64,000 nt of DNA from Mycogone perniciosa (taxonomy: Eukaryota; Ascomycota; Sordariomycetes; Hypocreales; Hypocreaceae). Positions 1 to 11,288 of this stretch are shown here, one piece after another; the first letter of the stretch is position 1; every line of letters starts with the position of its first letter. Both the position numbers and the translations under genes were made by a program. The stretch covers positions 1 to 64,000 of the forward strand of contig JAOALB010000217.1 of the NCBI GenBank assembly GCA_025331125.1. The letters run 5' to 3'. The notes under the pieces were generated by a model. That model did not search any database and was not told the origin of the DNA. It saw nothing but the letters and a program-made list of their open reading frames with translations.

Positions 1-288
1 GAGCTCGACGAGCTCAGGCGCAGGGAACTGGTAATACGCGGCCTGGGACGAAGCACGGTGCTGGTATGAGAGGGAGGTCTGGCTGGCCGTGGATCGATGT
101 GTGGACGGCCGCGTGCGAGAACGAAGTAATGAGCCAGAGGAGATAGCATTGTTGGATATTACCGAGGTGCGCCGGGCAGGTTGTGAACGCGAATATGAGG
201 TCGAGTTGCGCGGTGATGTCGTGAGGGACTCATATCCAGAATCTTGGCGTTGCATCTTGACGATGACAGGGGCTGACTGGTCGGCCAT
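1..288 (-). CDS. N-terminus of an unknown Ser-rich protein, cut by the window edge
   Basis: An open frame starts at the ATG complementary to 286-288 and runs without a stop to base 1, giving the first 96 residues. The start reads MADQSAPVIVKMQRQDSGYE and is followed by a Ser/Thr/Arg/Gln-rich, low-complexity segment ending in ...YYQFPAPELVEL. Codon choice is C-ending at many third positions, as in the other real genes here. The composition suggests a disordered N-terminal tail, as often seen on regulators or membrane-associated proteins. No domain is visible in this part and I do not recognise the family. The rest lies to the left of the window. The 1.2 kb to its right would hold its promoter and 5' leader. 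Confidence 0.6.
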   Translation of the reverse strand, partial: MADQSAPVIVKMQRQDSGYESLTTSPRNSTSYSRSQPARRTSVISNNAISSGSLLRSRTRPSTHRSTASQTSLSYQHRASSQAAYYQFPAPELVEL

Positions 289-3200
289 GGTCTCAGCGAG
301 AGGGTGTGGTGGTCTTCCGTAGGCAGTGGAGGGCGGCGAGGACGGAGGTTCTAACAGCTCAACGTCGTTGAAGCTGTGGTAGGTGGTGTCTGAGGCTGCA
401 AAGCTGGGCCGGCCTGGTTCCATGGTGTTGAGCCTGCTGATATACATCTGGCTGTATGTATGCGCCCGCGCAGTAGTGTGTGTATGGCATGTAAGGTATG
501 GTATGTAAGTGGTTGGTGGAGGCGGCGATGCAGGACCAGTCCAGCTGCAGGCGAGATCCAGTCAAACAGGTCAGGCTGTCTGATTAAAGAGGTCTAGACC
601 AGCCAGGGCAAAACCTCTGCCTCTGAGAGATCGAAGTGGGAAGGTCGATGCAAGGCGGAGGAGCAGGTGAGAGTATATATCCATACTCCCCTGGGGCTAA
701 CAGCTGCAGGCCTCAGATGGCGTGCGTTGAAGCGGCTTTGGCAGAGCAAATGAATAAATCCACACAACAATTTATCTGCTGCTGTCGCTTGCACAAAACG
801 AAATAGCAGTAAATGGTAGAGAAGAAGCAAAAACCCAGCTCGCCAAATCACCCCAGAAAGCAAAAGTTGCGGTCTGGAGGCCCCCCAGGAAATGTCACCC
901 TCTATATGTATAATATTAAACAGGCGTTCACAGACCTGGTCAACGGAGTGACAAGCGGGATTGCAGACCCAGATGGCGGATGCGCAGATTGGCCCGCCTG
1001 ATAGGTCGATAATGGCTGGACACTATGACTCGATCCAGGGGCCCACGAGCGCATTAGCAGCGGGGAAATACCTCTAATCAGAGAGAGGGAATAAAAAAAA
1101 TTCAAAAGGGCCAAGAGGGCCCCCCAGGGGTGGTTGATGGAGTGATAGAACCGCCAGCGTCTGCAGGGGTTCGCCACTGCTTTGAGAAACTGGATGCTAC
1201 TACGGAGTACTATTACCAAACAGCCAGTCGGCGGTGAGCGAAGATAGCAGATGCCCCGTTATTTGTGGATTGGAGGTGTCTAGTGCGAGCGGGAGAATAC
1301 AGTCGAAGGGCGTTTCTGATCGTTCTGTTCGTTCTGATGGGTTCCAAAGCCGCCGAGAAGTTGTCGAGATCGGAGGGCCAATGGTTGGATTTGCGTACGA
1401 GTAATGGAAATTTGAGGATGCCGGTCAAATCGCCATAGAGTTAATTACTCCGTACGGAGCTATGTATATGGTGTCTTCGCTCTCTTTGTGCGTGATATGA
1501 TGGTGCAATGTCGACTAGTAGTAGTATTTATTAGTCGTACATAATACTCCGGCCTTTGCTATGGTGGATAGTGGATGGTGGGGGTGCAGGTTCTTCTTGT
1601 CTCTCGGTTACTATGAAGAGTGGGCAAAGATGGTGATGACGGTGAGTGGCCCCTTACAGGCAGTAGTAGTACTACGGAGTAGTACGGAGTAGTAGTATCC
1701 GTTGTGGTATCCGTACTCCGTAAAGGTAGTATGCCGTTTGCCGTTTTGTTGAGATCGAGGGGTAGAATTTGAAAATCCAGGGGGCTGTACGGAGTAGTCT
1801 CTGATGAATCGTGAGGAATATTTGTTTGTGGTGCGAGTAATACAACGGGTAGTAGTGCAGTACGAGTACGGAGTGGTATTCTGTTGAAGAAGCAATGGTG
1901 ATTAGTACGCATACTTGTATTAGAGAAGCGTCCGTCCCTGATCAAGCTCAAATCATCATATGCTTGATGAACACCAGCTCGGCACTTCTGAACTCGCACA
2001 AGCAGCACGCACAAAGCAGGTACACAAAGCGGCCCCTTGTCCTTACATTTGTCATGCAGCACAAACAACCTGCTTTCTCGCAGTCTGTGTGTGTCGGCTG
2101 CTGTAGTGCAGGACAAGCCGCGCGCTATTATGGGAGGGTCATGCGCAAACCCATCGCTCGAGCTGCTGCGGAAACAATAGGGACTACTATCGATTCGTCC
2201 AGTCGGCGATAGTAGCAGTAATAGTATCTGATCGCATCCGATGTCGCTAGGCAATTCATCCACCAGGCAGTCGGCTAAACAGAAAGCTGCGCGATGTGCC
2301 TTTAATGTATGCATTTCAGGGCTGGTTGGTTGGTGGTGGTCATGGGATGGTGCGACTCTTCCCGGTTCTCTCGCGCTGTCCAAAGCAAACAAAGCGTGTG
2401 CGGGCGTCGATCACGCACATCATCAGCTCTGGATCCATGATGCGCCAGCCAGCGATCTCTCCGTCCAGCCCTGCCGCCATCATGTGATGGCCGCCCAAAC
2501 CGCCTCAGCAGGGTGAGACATGGCCGAGAAGGCGCCTTGTCTTTTCCCCTTCCTGGCCAGACTCGATCCAAAGCTGCCTTCACGTGTGTCCAGAGTGACG
2601 GCACAAACAGGGCTCCCATGACTGGGTCTGTCTCTTTGTCTCGTTGGTGGCGGGAGTCCAATGAATGTCATCCGCCAGGCTGCAGTGAAACCAGAGGCGG
2701 GAAGCCACCCCCAAAAGCAGTTTGGGCGAAAACCATGCGGAATGGAGATGACAGCCATTTCGACGTCTTCTTGCCGCTCTGCTCTGAGACTGGATCTGGA
2801 TGCCATTCTACCCTTACCTGCTTGCCTCCCTGGCACAGAGACGCAGAGGGGATGAGATCATGCTTCTCGTGTAATAGCGCTTTTCATGCAAGGTACGGAG
2901 CTCATTTCTCGCCCTGCGTCCTTCATGCATCAATACGAGTGCTCCGTACGAGAATCGAGATTACTGCCTAGACGCCATTCTTCTTGACAACGTTCCGTGC
3001 TAGTATGACAATGTATGCAAATGTCGTTTTGACGCCAGAGCTATTAATATGCAGCACCCGCTCATGGAATTTCGGCGCTTGCCAGCACAAACTCCACCCC
3101 GAGAGTCATCTGTGGCGTGAGCGTTTGTTTGACATTTGATGCCTATTTCTATCGTCGTCTGCATCAACGGATTTCCCTGGACTGAGAATCAATCCTAAAC

Positions 3201-5157
3201 ATGCCGAGGCACGGAGTAGTGGCGTTGTATTGTAAAACAGCCACAAATACACATGCTGCTGCTGCTGCATCGCCATTCTTTCAAGAGAATATCCGCAAAA
3301 TTCCTGCCATGCGAAAATACCACAGCTGTTGAGGAGCAGCTAATAACGGGATCCCCAGCCCTCTCCACTATTGATTGATATGCCAAGTCTCATCTCCCAA
3401 CACCTTAGTAGTCGCTGAGAATACGGGGGGGAGACGGGAAAACAGGGAAGGAATCTTTTTATGACCGCTTCTTCGACGATGAAGAACGGCTGTCATTCGT
3501 CCCACTGGCGGGAGCCAAATCCATTCCCCCCTCACGCTTAAAACGTAGTACATACGCAGGGGTCTCAAGATTGACACTACTCCATATCTCATAGGATGAA
3601 AATGGTGAAAAGAAAAGAAAACGTTTCATATGATCCCGAGGCATCAACGATAAAAACCGGATAGTTTCTCAATAGATCTCATATCTCAACCCAATATCTT
3701 CCTAGCGTTGCGCCGTCTCGTTAGTGGGTAGTTAGGGACAAGTAGCAATAGTTTGGTGACGGGTAGGTCGTCAGAAAGTTCCATAAATAACAAGCAATAG
3801 CCACGGCACAACATGCCATATTCTTTCAGTTAGGCGATCGGCTATCTCCATATCTTTGGCCCGGTATCGAACGATGCAAGACATGTTAAACAAGATATCA
3901 TTGGCAGTTATGGATCTTTTTGAATGCGTCATACTATTGGTCGAAGGGAAGCATAATTGATGTCTAGGGAGAACTCTTTGCATGACTCTGCCCTTTTCGG
4001 TGCCCCGGAGACTCTGTCATCTCTCAGATGTCAGTTATACCACACGCTTAGCAAAGTTCATGTGTGCATCAAGGATGTTCGCTTACTCAGTACTCCGTAT
4101 TTCAAGCACACTCGTCCAACGGCAGAAAACGGTGGCTTGGCAAGCAAGTAACATGACTGGAAGAGATGAATGCTTTCAAAAAGCCACATAATATGGTCTA
4201 TTATTTTATAATTCGTATACCAAGTAGTTCTTTGAGTTCTCGCCGGCGTATATAGATTTGCTAAAAGAGAATATTCGCGCTGAGGGGGCGGACCGCAAAT
4301 AGTGTAGGGTAGGTATATAGCATTGGCACTCGTCCAAAATTCCCAATCGATGTGGTATTAGTTCCTATGTGAGACCTCATACTAGATACATACCAAGCCG
4401 GAAGGTGACTTGTAAGGAAAGGAGAGAATCGGGGAGAATCGGAGAGCATCGCCAATGAACATGCACAGGGAATGGGAAATGGAGAGTTGGAATGCAATCT
4501 CAAACACTCCCTTCTTGAAAACTTTCTGATTTGATGACTTGAAATTCCACAGAAATAACCCGAATAAATCGGATTAATTTTCATCCTCTGGTGATTTCGC
4601 GGAGAATGAAATGCAGTTATCAAGCTGGTTTATACGCAGCAGTCAACACCCTCTCTCTCACACTCTCACAGACAACCATCAACCATCAACCATCGAGATG
4701 TCCAGTCCAATCCTTGAGTTGCACTCCACCAAATATCCAAACATTGAGATTAGACATGCAAGATCGTTAAACACTATGGAATCAGTAAGAAATGCCAAAG
4801 CCACCCGCTCCTGTTTGACCTCCCCTTCATTGCGGCTCGCAACTGGAATGCTTGCTCTTCATCAGCGATGTACACTGAAGATCAATCAATTTAGATGCTT
4901 TGGTATTGACAGAAACAGAGAAATGTATTTTTATAAGGGATAGATGATCAATATGGATTGCACTGGTATTACAATGACTAATATACCAAGAAACCAAGAG
5001 TAAAAGAACACCACTCGATCAAGTATATAAGAACAGCAGAGACCCGTCCCAAACTCCATCATTCAACCATCGCATCCAATTTTCTAAGCAGTTATATCCT
5101 GACTACTCTCAAAAAAGTATTTCAAAACTCTCGAGTTCGAAGTAAACAACCGCCACC
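289..5157. other. Long gene-poor interval
   Basis: No frame here shows a recognisable protein or convincing exon chain. The open frames are short or of odd composition, for example the one across 1559-2392 on the minus strand. The stretch holds many copies of the TACGGAGTA/TACTCCGTA word, densest at about 1440-1880, and G/A-rich and T-rich tracts. The part next to base 289 is the likely promoter and leader of the gene at the left edge. The part before 5158 is the promoter of the secreted protein. Confidence 0.5.
5024..5030 (+). promoter_or_regulatory. TATA box of the HsbA-like gene
   Basis: TATATAA lies about 130 bp upstream of the ATG at 5158. The start codon itself sits in a textbook strong context, CCGCCACCATG, so the choice of start is well supported. 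Confidence 0.6.
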
Positions 5158-5925
5158 ATGCAATTCAAGATCCTCTCCGTTCTCGCTGTCGCCTTGTCGG
5201 TCCAGTCGACGGCCTACGCTATGTCTTCGACACAGCAGGCCAAGGCCATGAAGCGAGGCCAAGCTGTGGAACAAAGCCAAGCGATGAACCAAGGTCAGGC
5301 TATGGATCAAACCCAAGCGATGGACCAAACCAAAGCGATGGACCAAACCCAGGCTATGCAACAAGGCCAAGCCGGCATCAAATCCAAGGATATCATCGAC
5401 ACTCTCAATGACATTAGCCAAATATTTGCCGACATTTCCGACGCCCTGGCAAAACTCACTCTTGCTAACCTTGTCACAGATGTCCCTGTAAGTCGCCAAC
5501 GCAGACCAAATGCTTTGGCCGTAAATATTTCTAACCCCCCGTTCTAGAAAGTCACCAAGGACATCGTGGAGCTGTTCGGTTCTGTCGCCAAAGGTTTTGC
5601 GAATTTCATCAACCCACTTTCCGGGGGTCAATTACCCAAAGCAGATGAGGCAAGCGTCTGTGAAGCTTTCCACCAAGTACGTGCTTGCATATACTACAAT
5701 CCACACCCACTCAAGCACCATCTAATAATGCCATGACAGTTCACCAAGTCCAACCATAAGGTGGTTGAGAACATCGTTGGCAAGGAGGGCATCCTTGCCA
5801 ACAACCCCTTCAGTGGTCTCATTTCTGCAATTGTCACCGTCATTGAGGCGGGTATTAACAGCTTTTCCGCCGGTCTCACTGGTGTCATTCCTGCATGCAA
5901 GGAGGAGACGCTGGCAGAGGAATGA
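5158..5925 (+). CDS. Secreted HsbA-like surface protein with QAMDQT repeats
   Basis: Exons 5158-5487, 5548-5676 and 5740-5925 join into 214 residues. A signal peptide occupies residues 1-21 (cut after ...QSTAYA). Residues 28-73 form a period-6 repeat around Ala-Met/Val (QAMNQG, QAMDQT, KAMDQT and so on), rich in Gln and Met. The C-terminal 130 residues are hydrophobic-amphipathic helices with two cysteines (SVCEAF and IPACKEE). They resemble the C-terminal half of hydrophobic surface-binding protein A (HsbA/UVI-1-like), which coats hydrophobic surfaces and can recruit hydrolases. The secretion signal and repeats are seen directly; the HsbA assignment is a family-level guess from the HQF..NH..V...GK.GIL pattern. 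Both introns have standard GT-AG ends and keep phase. Confidence 0.7.
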
Positions 5926-6306
5926 GTTGTCAATGATGTCCTCGAACTCAAGGCGCTCTCTGAACGGGTTATGAGGCTATGTCAGGCCGTCGTGAATGGC
6001 CAATGGTCAGACTACACAGCTTCTCATTTTGTTAGTCAGGCTATAATACCTCGAGGAGGATACAAAGTGGCCATGTTGACGGCGGAATATGATGTAGAAA
6101 AACGGATAGTACTGGGCATGTGTAATGCGAGATGATTGAGACGTAAAATTCTTGGGAGATCCCATGCCTCGACAAATGTGAATTTCTTTTGTTTTTATCG
6201 GTTGATCATTGATTGGACCCTGCGTGCCTAGATTGAATGTTTGCAACTCTCACAAGGACCAAAAAAAGCAACTTGATCGAAGAAGATGTATGAGTATGAA
6301 AAGATC

Positions 6307-6312
6307 AAAAAA
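6307..6312 (-). terminator. Pol III terminator of tRNA-Thr
   Basis: Six consecutive T on the minus strand, a few bases after the 3' end of the tRNA. Confidence 0.75.
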
Positions 6313-6316
6313 TGAA

Positions 6317-6398
6317 TGCCCACTATCAGAGTCGAACTGATCACCTTGTCATGTCCAGGATTTACTAGTGACACGCTATACCGCTTAGCCAAGCGGGC
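6317..6398 (-). tRNA. tRNA-Thr (AGT) with a 10-nt intron
   Basis: The minus strand folds into a full cloverleaf: a 7-bp acceptor stem (GCCCGCT with AGTGGGC, one G-U), a 4-bp D stem (GCTA/TAGC), a 5-bp anticodon stem (TGTCA/TGACA) and a 5-bp T stem (ATCAG/CTGAT) around TTCGACT. Discriminator base is A. The anticodon arm loop is 17 nt. With a normal CTAGTAA loop (anticodon AGT, Thr) 10 nt remain, which fits an intron just 3' of the anticodon, the usual eukaryotic site. Length without intron is 72 nt. A T6 terminator follows. Promoter B box is slightly off consensus but the stem is perfect. Confidence 0.85.
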
Positions 6399-6904
6399 TT
6401 TGAGCTGTTGTTGTGAACGACGAAGAAAATTGTACCTAAGATCCTTTCGCGCAAGTTTTACTACCACCGACACTGTTTCCGTACATCTCGCTTCTAATCT
6501 TATACGAAGTACGCTGTTCAAAGTAGGTGTTCGATATGGCCGCGACACTATGTAAATTACTGGGCGCTGATACCTGATGCGAGACATACGATCTTCTCGC
6601 TCTGACGAACATCACCATTATATACGATTGTGGGCACTGGGCGAAAGACACGATGGATATTGCCGCCTTGCCCTCTCGCCTAATAAACCTCTCCTCGAAT
6701 TTCGTGTATGCGACAGAAGCATAAATAAAGGTCTGTGTTACTAGGTGTCGAATGTGTATTTAAAAAAACTCATCTTCCTCACATTAGTACAGTAATACGA
6801 GCGACGCAATCCAGTTATCATAGCATTACAATAGTGAAAAGTCTCGTCCTCCCACTTCTTTTGCTCACCTCCTCCACTACCCCTGGTAAATCCGAGTATG
6901 GGTC

Positions 6905-7955
6905 CTGATAGTGCAGGTTTGTCCCAGGTGACGCTGGATGGCCATCAGCCCAGACATGGAATACCCTTAATCACACTCTTGGAGGTAGACTATTGAAACC
7001 AACACCTCAGGGAGCTATTTGCCATCCATATTAGCCCTCATAGAACCCAGAGCAATGCCCCAAAGTTGCTGTTGAATGGGGCCTGTACGATTATCATGCT
7101 TCAAACCCACTGTCATGAACAGTCAATATGTCAACGACACTTGGCTTCCGATCCATCATACCCGTGTAACTCGGCTGGATACCCTGTATACGTGGTCAAT
7201 GCAACTCCGACCGAGCATGTCAAGATTGCTATGGACTGTGGTAGGTCAAGATTAAAGACCATCCTTTCTGACTGTAATCACTAACACTTCATTAGCTCGA
7301 AAGAACAAAAGTAGGTTGGTTATTATAGCACCGATCACTATTTCATGGACGGCTCTACGGCCCTAACCTCACTGTCAATCTGGACACATTATATAAACAC
7401 GATGAAGAGCCACAACACCGGATTTTGGCCCAAAGAATACAAAGCTATGATGCCCGAAGCTGCGGTGACCTTGGGAGCTGGAGCGTAGATGCAAGATACC
7501 TTTGCCTACCTTGGACCACGCAACAAATCGATGATAGGGGCAAGTGCACACATAGTCGGTGATAGCAGCTATGTTGCTGGTGGTGGGTTTTCTCTCATGT
7601 CTCCGGGTTATGGGCTCGCCGCAGATAATATTCTTCAGATGGAAGTGGCGACAGCATCTGGTGACATTCTCATACTCAAAAAGTGAAAGAATGCAGACTT
7701 GTTCTGGGCGATGAGGGGTGTATGTTCACATCCACCAGATGCAACTTCTATAAACTAACACCCGACATCATGTAGGGTGGTAGTTCAACCTTTGCAGCTA
7801 TCACTTCTGTAAGCTGAATATAGGCATCCCCATATGAAACTAACTGGCAGCGTACTTTCTGGGGCCAGAATTATGAGAAGCTACTCGATTTTAAGCGCAG
7901 GGTTGATCTGAGTGACGTGCTCTAGTGCCACAACTACATAGGAAGTGAGCGATGA
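6905..7955 (+). pseudogene. Decayed FAD-linked oxidoreductase (PCMH/BBE type)
   Basis: Pieces of a berberine-bridge-like FAD oxidase can be read in order on the plus strand: GDAGWPSAQTW and GGRLLKPTPQG (about 6920-7015), SAGYPVYVVNATP (about 7175-7210), SLSIWTH (about 7370-7390), YVAGGGFSLMSPGYGLAADN (about 7570-7630), NADLFWAMRG (about 7690-7718), GGSSTFAAITS, and the C-terminal WGQNYEKLLDFKRRVDLSDV. Lesions include in-frame stops near 7030, at 7486-7488, at 7684-7686 and at 7924-7926, frameshifts near 7115-7145 and 7330, and loss of most of the substrate domain between FAAITS and WGQNYE. Intron remnants with intact GT..AG ends (around 7240-7296 and 7719-7774) survive, so this is a decayed genomic gene, not a retrocopy. 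Members usually have about 480-600 residues and are often secreted or sit in metabolite clusters. Confidence 0.85.
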
Positions 7956-8206
7956 TCAGAATACTCTGGAAAGCTTTGTAAGAGTGAGCATTGAGCTACG
8001 CACATTTCTAGAAGGACTTAAATAGCAATCTTGACTGGTTTGCGAAGAAATTCCATACCCTACTGTCAAGTGAACAGTAAGGTGCCCGATTCTTTCCAGT
8101 CCCTTAAGCTTAGCAAGGCTGGTTCCAACGACTTGACTTGCACGAAAACCCTGTCTCCCAAGGTTTTCACTTATGGTATTACTTGAAGTCAACGCGAGAA
8201 ACTATT

Positions 8207-8224
8207 TATATATATATATATATA
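8207..8224. repeat. (TA)9 microsatellite
   Basis: Uninterrupted TA dinucleotide run in the non-coding stretch 7956-8778, which otherwise shows no gene. Confidence 0.9.
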
Positions 8225-8588
8225 GACTAGATGCTGATTCGGATATGTTGGCACACTCCTCTTAAAAGACATATTGCTCCGCACTCCATATATTGAATGT
8301 CTGATGCTTCCATGTCTTGACCGTAGCTTTCAAACAAAGGTATTCACACAATGCTACGAGTTAAGTATTATTCATGATCCTAATATATTCATGTTATTTC
8401 GAAATTACGTAAATTCTAGTTGTGACTGCGAATAGAACAAGGAAAACGAGGCCGTAGGATCGGGCCCCCGGCCGTTGTGGGGTGTCGTGGCTGCCGCAGG
8501 ATGGAGAACAGAGACACGGGCCCAAGCTTTGTCTCTCATCGAGGGTAAAGGAAGAATGCTACCCAACGTGGTAGTGTTTCATATGACG

Positions 8589-8597
8589 TATAAATAA
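8589..8597 (+). promoter_or_regulatory. TATA box of the MFS sugar porter gene
   Basis: TATAAATAA about 190 bp before the ATG at 8779, followed by a pyrimidine-rich leader. Confidence 0.5.
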
Positions 8598-8778
8598 GAC
8601 ATCCCCAACCTCCTCATCCATACATATCTTGCTGCCTGCTGGTGTCTTACCAGCAGCCGAGTATTACTACTGGCTCGTTTCTACATCTCTACGAACAAAG
8701 TAGTAGTGGCTTGACATCCTCCCTGCTTTAAGACTTTCCTTTCATCAGAATCCAATTGACAACTGGAAAAGCATCGTT

Positions 8779-10703
8779 ATGTCAGACGACGGCCACGAGA
8801 AGATCAAGGTTGAGGCCCTCGATCGGGCCTTTGGTGCCCCAGATAGCCATGAAGTTGATGCTCTCATCGACGACTTGGAGCAGGAGCTCTCGGCTGCCGG
8901 TGGCCTCGAGACAGGCTTCTTCAAGCCAAACTTCTCTGACCCCAAGCACTTCACATGGTTGGTCGTCGGTTTTGCCAGTATGGGTGGTCTTCTCGGCGGC
9001 CTGGATCAGAGTGTCATCTCTGGTGCCAATCTTTTCCTCCCCCAAGATCTGCATATCACGACTCAGCAGAACAGTCTGGTCAACGCCGGCATGCCATTAG
9101 GCGCTGTCGGTGGAGCCATTCTGCTCTCTCCTGCAAATGAGAATTTCGGAAGAAGATGGGCCATTATCATTGCCATCATGCTGTATACTGTGGGAGCTGC
9201 CCTCGAGGCTGGTGCCATTAGTTTCGGTGAGTCCCTGATATTTCACTCAGGCCACAAATTGACCGACTTCTAACGAAAGATAGGCATGATGGTTGCTGGA
9301 CGTGTCATTCTCGGTATGGGCGTTGGTTTGTCTGGTAGTACCATACCTGTGTACGTTGCTGAGACGGTCGAGCGCCGCATCCGAGGAAATCTTGTGTCAC
9401 TGTATCAATTCAATATTGCGCTCGGGGAAGTCTTGGGATATGCTGTTGCTGCTATCTTCCTGCCACTAAAGGGCAATTGGCGCTACATCCTGGGGTCGTC
9501 TCTCTTGTTTTCCACGACCATGTTCATCGGGTGAGCAGCCCCGTACCCCTTTTGGCTTGAGCTATGAAAAGTGAAAGCTAATACTCCGTCTCTTCAAAGC
9601 ATGCTCTTCCTTCCAGAAAGTCCTCGCTACCTTATGCACAAGGGTAGAACCCTTGATTCTTTCAAGGTTTGGAAGCGTATTCGCGGCGTCGAGTCGGCCG
9701 AGTCCCGCGAGGAATTTTTCCTCATGGCACTAACTGTCAAACAAGAGAATTCCGCCGTCAGCGAGGGTGCCAAAAACAAGCGGTTCCCCTGGATGGACTT
9801 CTTGACGTAAGCAACACCTTCCTACTGGCATAATATTCTTTGGGAATAGCTTCATGTCTGACTTCATACACAGCAGGGTTCCTCGAGCTCGCCGTGCCTT
9901 CATTTATGCTAATACCATGATTTTACTTGGTCAGCTGACGGGTGTAAACGCTATCATGTATTATATGAGTGTTTTACTGAAGCAGATACAATTTTCGGAT
10001 AAAGATGCGACTTACATGTCCCTCGTCGGCGGAGGGGCCTTGCTGTTTGGAACAATTCCTGCCATCTTCTGGATGGAAACCTGTGGTAGGAGGTTCTGGG
10101 CAAACACAATGCTTCCTGGGTTCTTCGTTGGCTTGGTTTTGATCGGGGCATCGTATCAGATTCCGCTGGAGACGAACTTACCGGCTGCTGAGGGTCTCTA
10201 CCTGAGTGGTCTCATCATATACATGTGGTTCTTTGGCTCATACGCCTGCTTGACTTGGGGTGAGTACGAATATTCTATGCGTAACTGTTGGTAATTGCTA
10301 ATCTGCCATTCCAGTTGTACCATCCGAAGTCTTCCCAACATACCTGAGAAGCTACGGCATGACCACCTCTGATGGTCTTATCTTCCTATCTTCTTTCATC
10401 GTTACCTACAATTTCTCGGCCATGCAGGATGCAATGACCCGTACTGGTCTTACACTGGGATTCTATGGCGGTATTGCAGCCATTGGTTTCATTTACCAGC
10501 TTCTGTTCATGCCCGAGACCAAGGGCAAGACGCTTGAGGAGATCGATGCTGTCTTCGAACGCCCCACCGGAGAGATTGTGCGAGAGAACTGGGCCAATGT
10601 GAAGGAGACCTTTGGAGATCTTGCACACGGACGATTCCACAAGGCTGTTGTCGGTCAGATACAACGGCGGAAGAGTTTGCACGACCGGTCTACGGTCGTT
10701 TAA
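8779..10703 (+). CDS. MFS sugar porter (sugar/polyol:H+ symporter type)
   Basis: Five exons (8779-9226, 9284-9530, 9600-9806, 9877-10259, 10315-10703) give about 557 residues. The acceptor at 9873/9876 is ambiguous by one codon. A long cytosolic N-terminus (about 55 residues) precedes 12 predicted membrane segments. Sugar-porter signatures are clear: NFGRRWA after TM2, AETVERRIRGNLVSLYQ, LPESPRYLMHKGR before the central loop, and PETKGKTLEEIDAVF at the end. The family imports hexoses, disaccharides, quinate or inositol with protons at the plasma membrane; the substrate cannot be read from the sequence. It is the first gene of a carbohydrate block with a second permease, a GH1 beta-glucosidase, a regulator and a secreted glucanase downstream. 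Confidence 0.88.
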
Positions 10704-11288
10704 GGGCTCAGGGGCTGACTTTGCACGTGAAAACGATTGGGAAGGGTAGTTTGTTAACAAATAACAACAAAAATGTATTCACTATTCAGTTCATCAACGA
10801 ACCTCTCAATTTGCCGATATAAATGTAATCGCCGATAGTTTCCAGCCGGCCCGGCCCGGAACACTAAGGGGAACACCCCACTCCTCCGATCGGGGCTGGG
10901 TGTTTAGGCAGAAAACACGAGTGTGATATGTAAGACACCAAACACACACGGCATGCCTAACAGCTTCTCCCGCTCTTCCGTCGGCGTTAGCTACCTCATA
11001 GGCCGCATCACAGGCCCGCTTAACTACGCAGTCGAACTGTAATACTCGTAGTTCTCGTTTCGACTCCATTCCTACTCCGTAGAGGGAGGGGGGTATGCAC
11101 CTAGCTGATCAATTCATTACATCGCCTGACTACTAATAATACTGTGGGCAAATCGGGTTAGATACGGCTTGAAAACCCCTGTCGATAGATCTTGTCTAGA
11201 CCACTCGCCCCTCTATCATCAAATGCGAGGTCATAGGGGTGTGTTGCAACCTCGTATATGTAGCCTCCGCACTCCACCCTCTGCACAA
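10704..11288. other. Convergent 3' intergenic region
   Basis: Separates the tail-to-tail MFS genes. No gene seen. One copy of the TACTCCGTA word near 11070. Confidence 0.6.

Noticed and set aside
1559..2392. 277-codon open frame on the minus strand
   Set aside because: Composition is odd, with no domain or splice support, and it runs through TACGGAGTA repeats; more likely chance.
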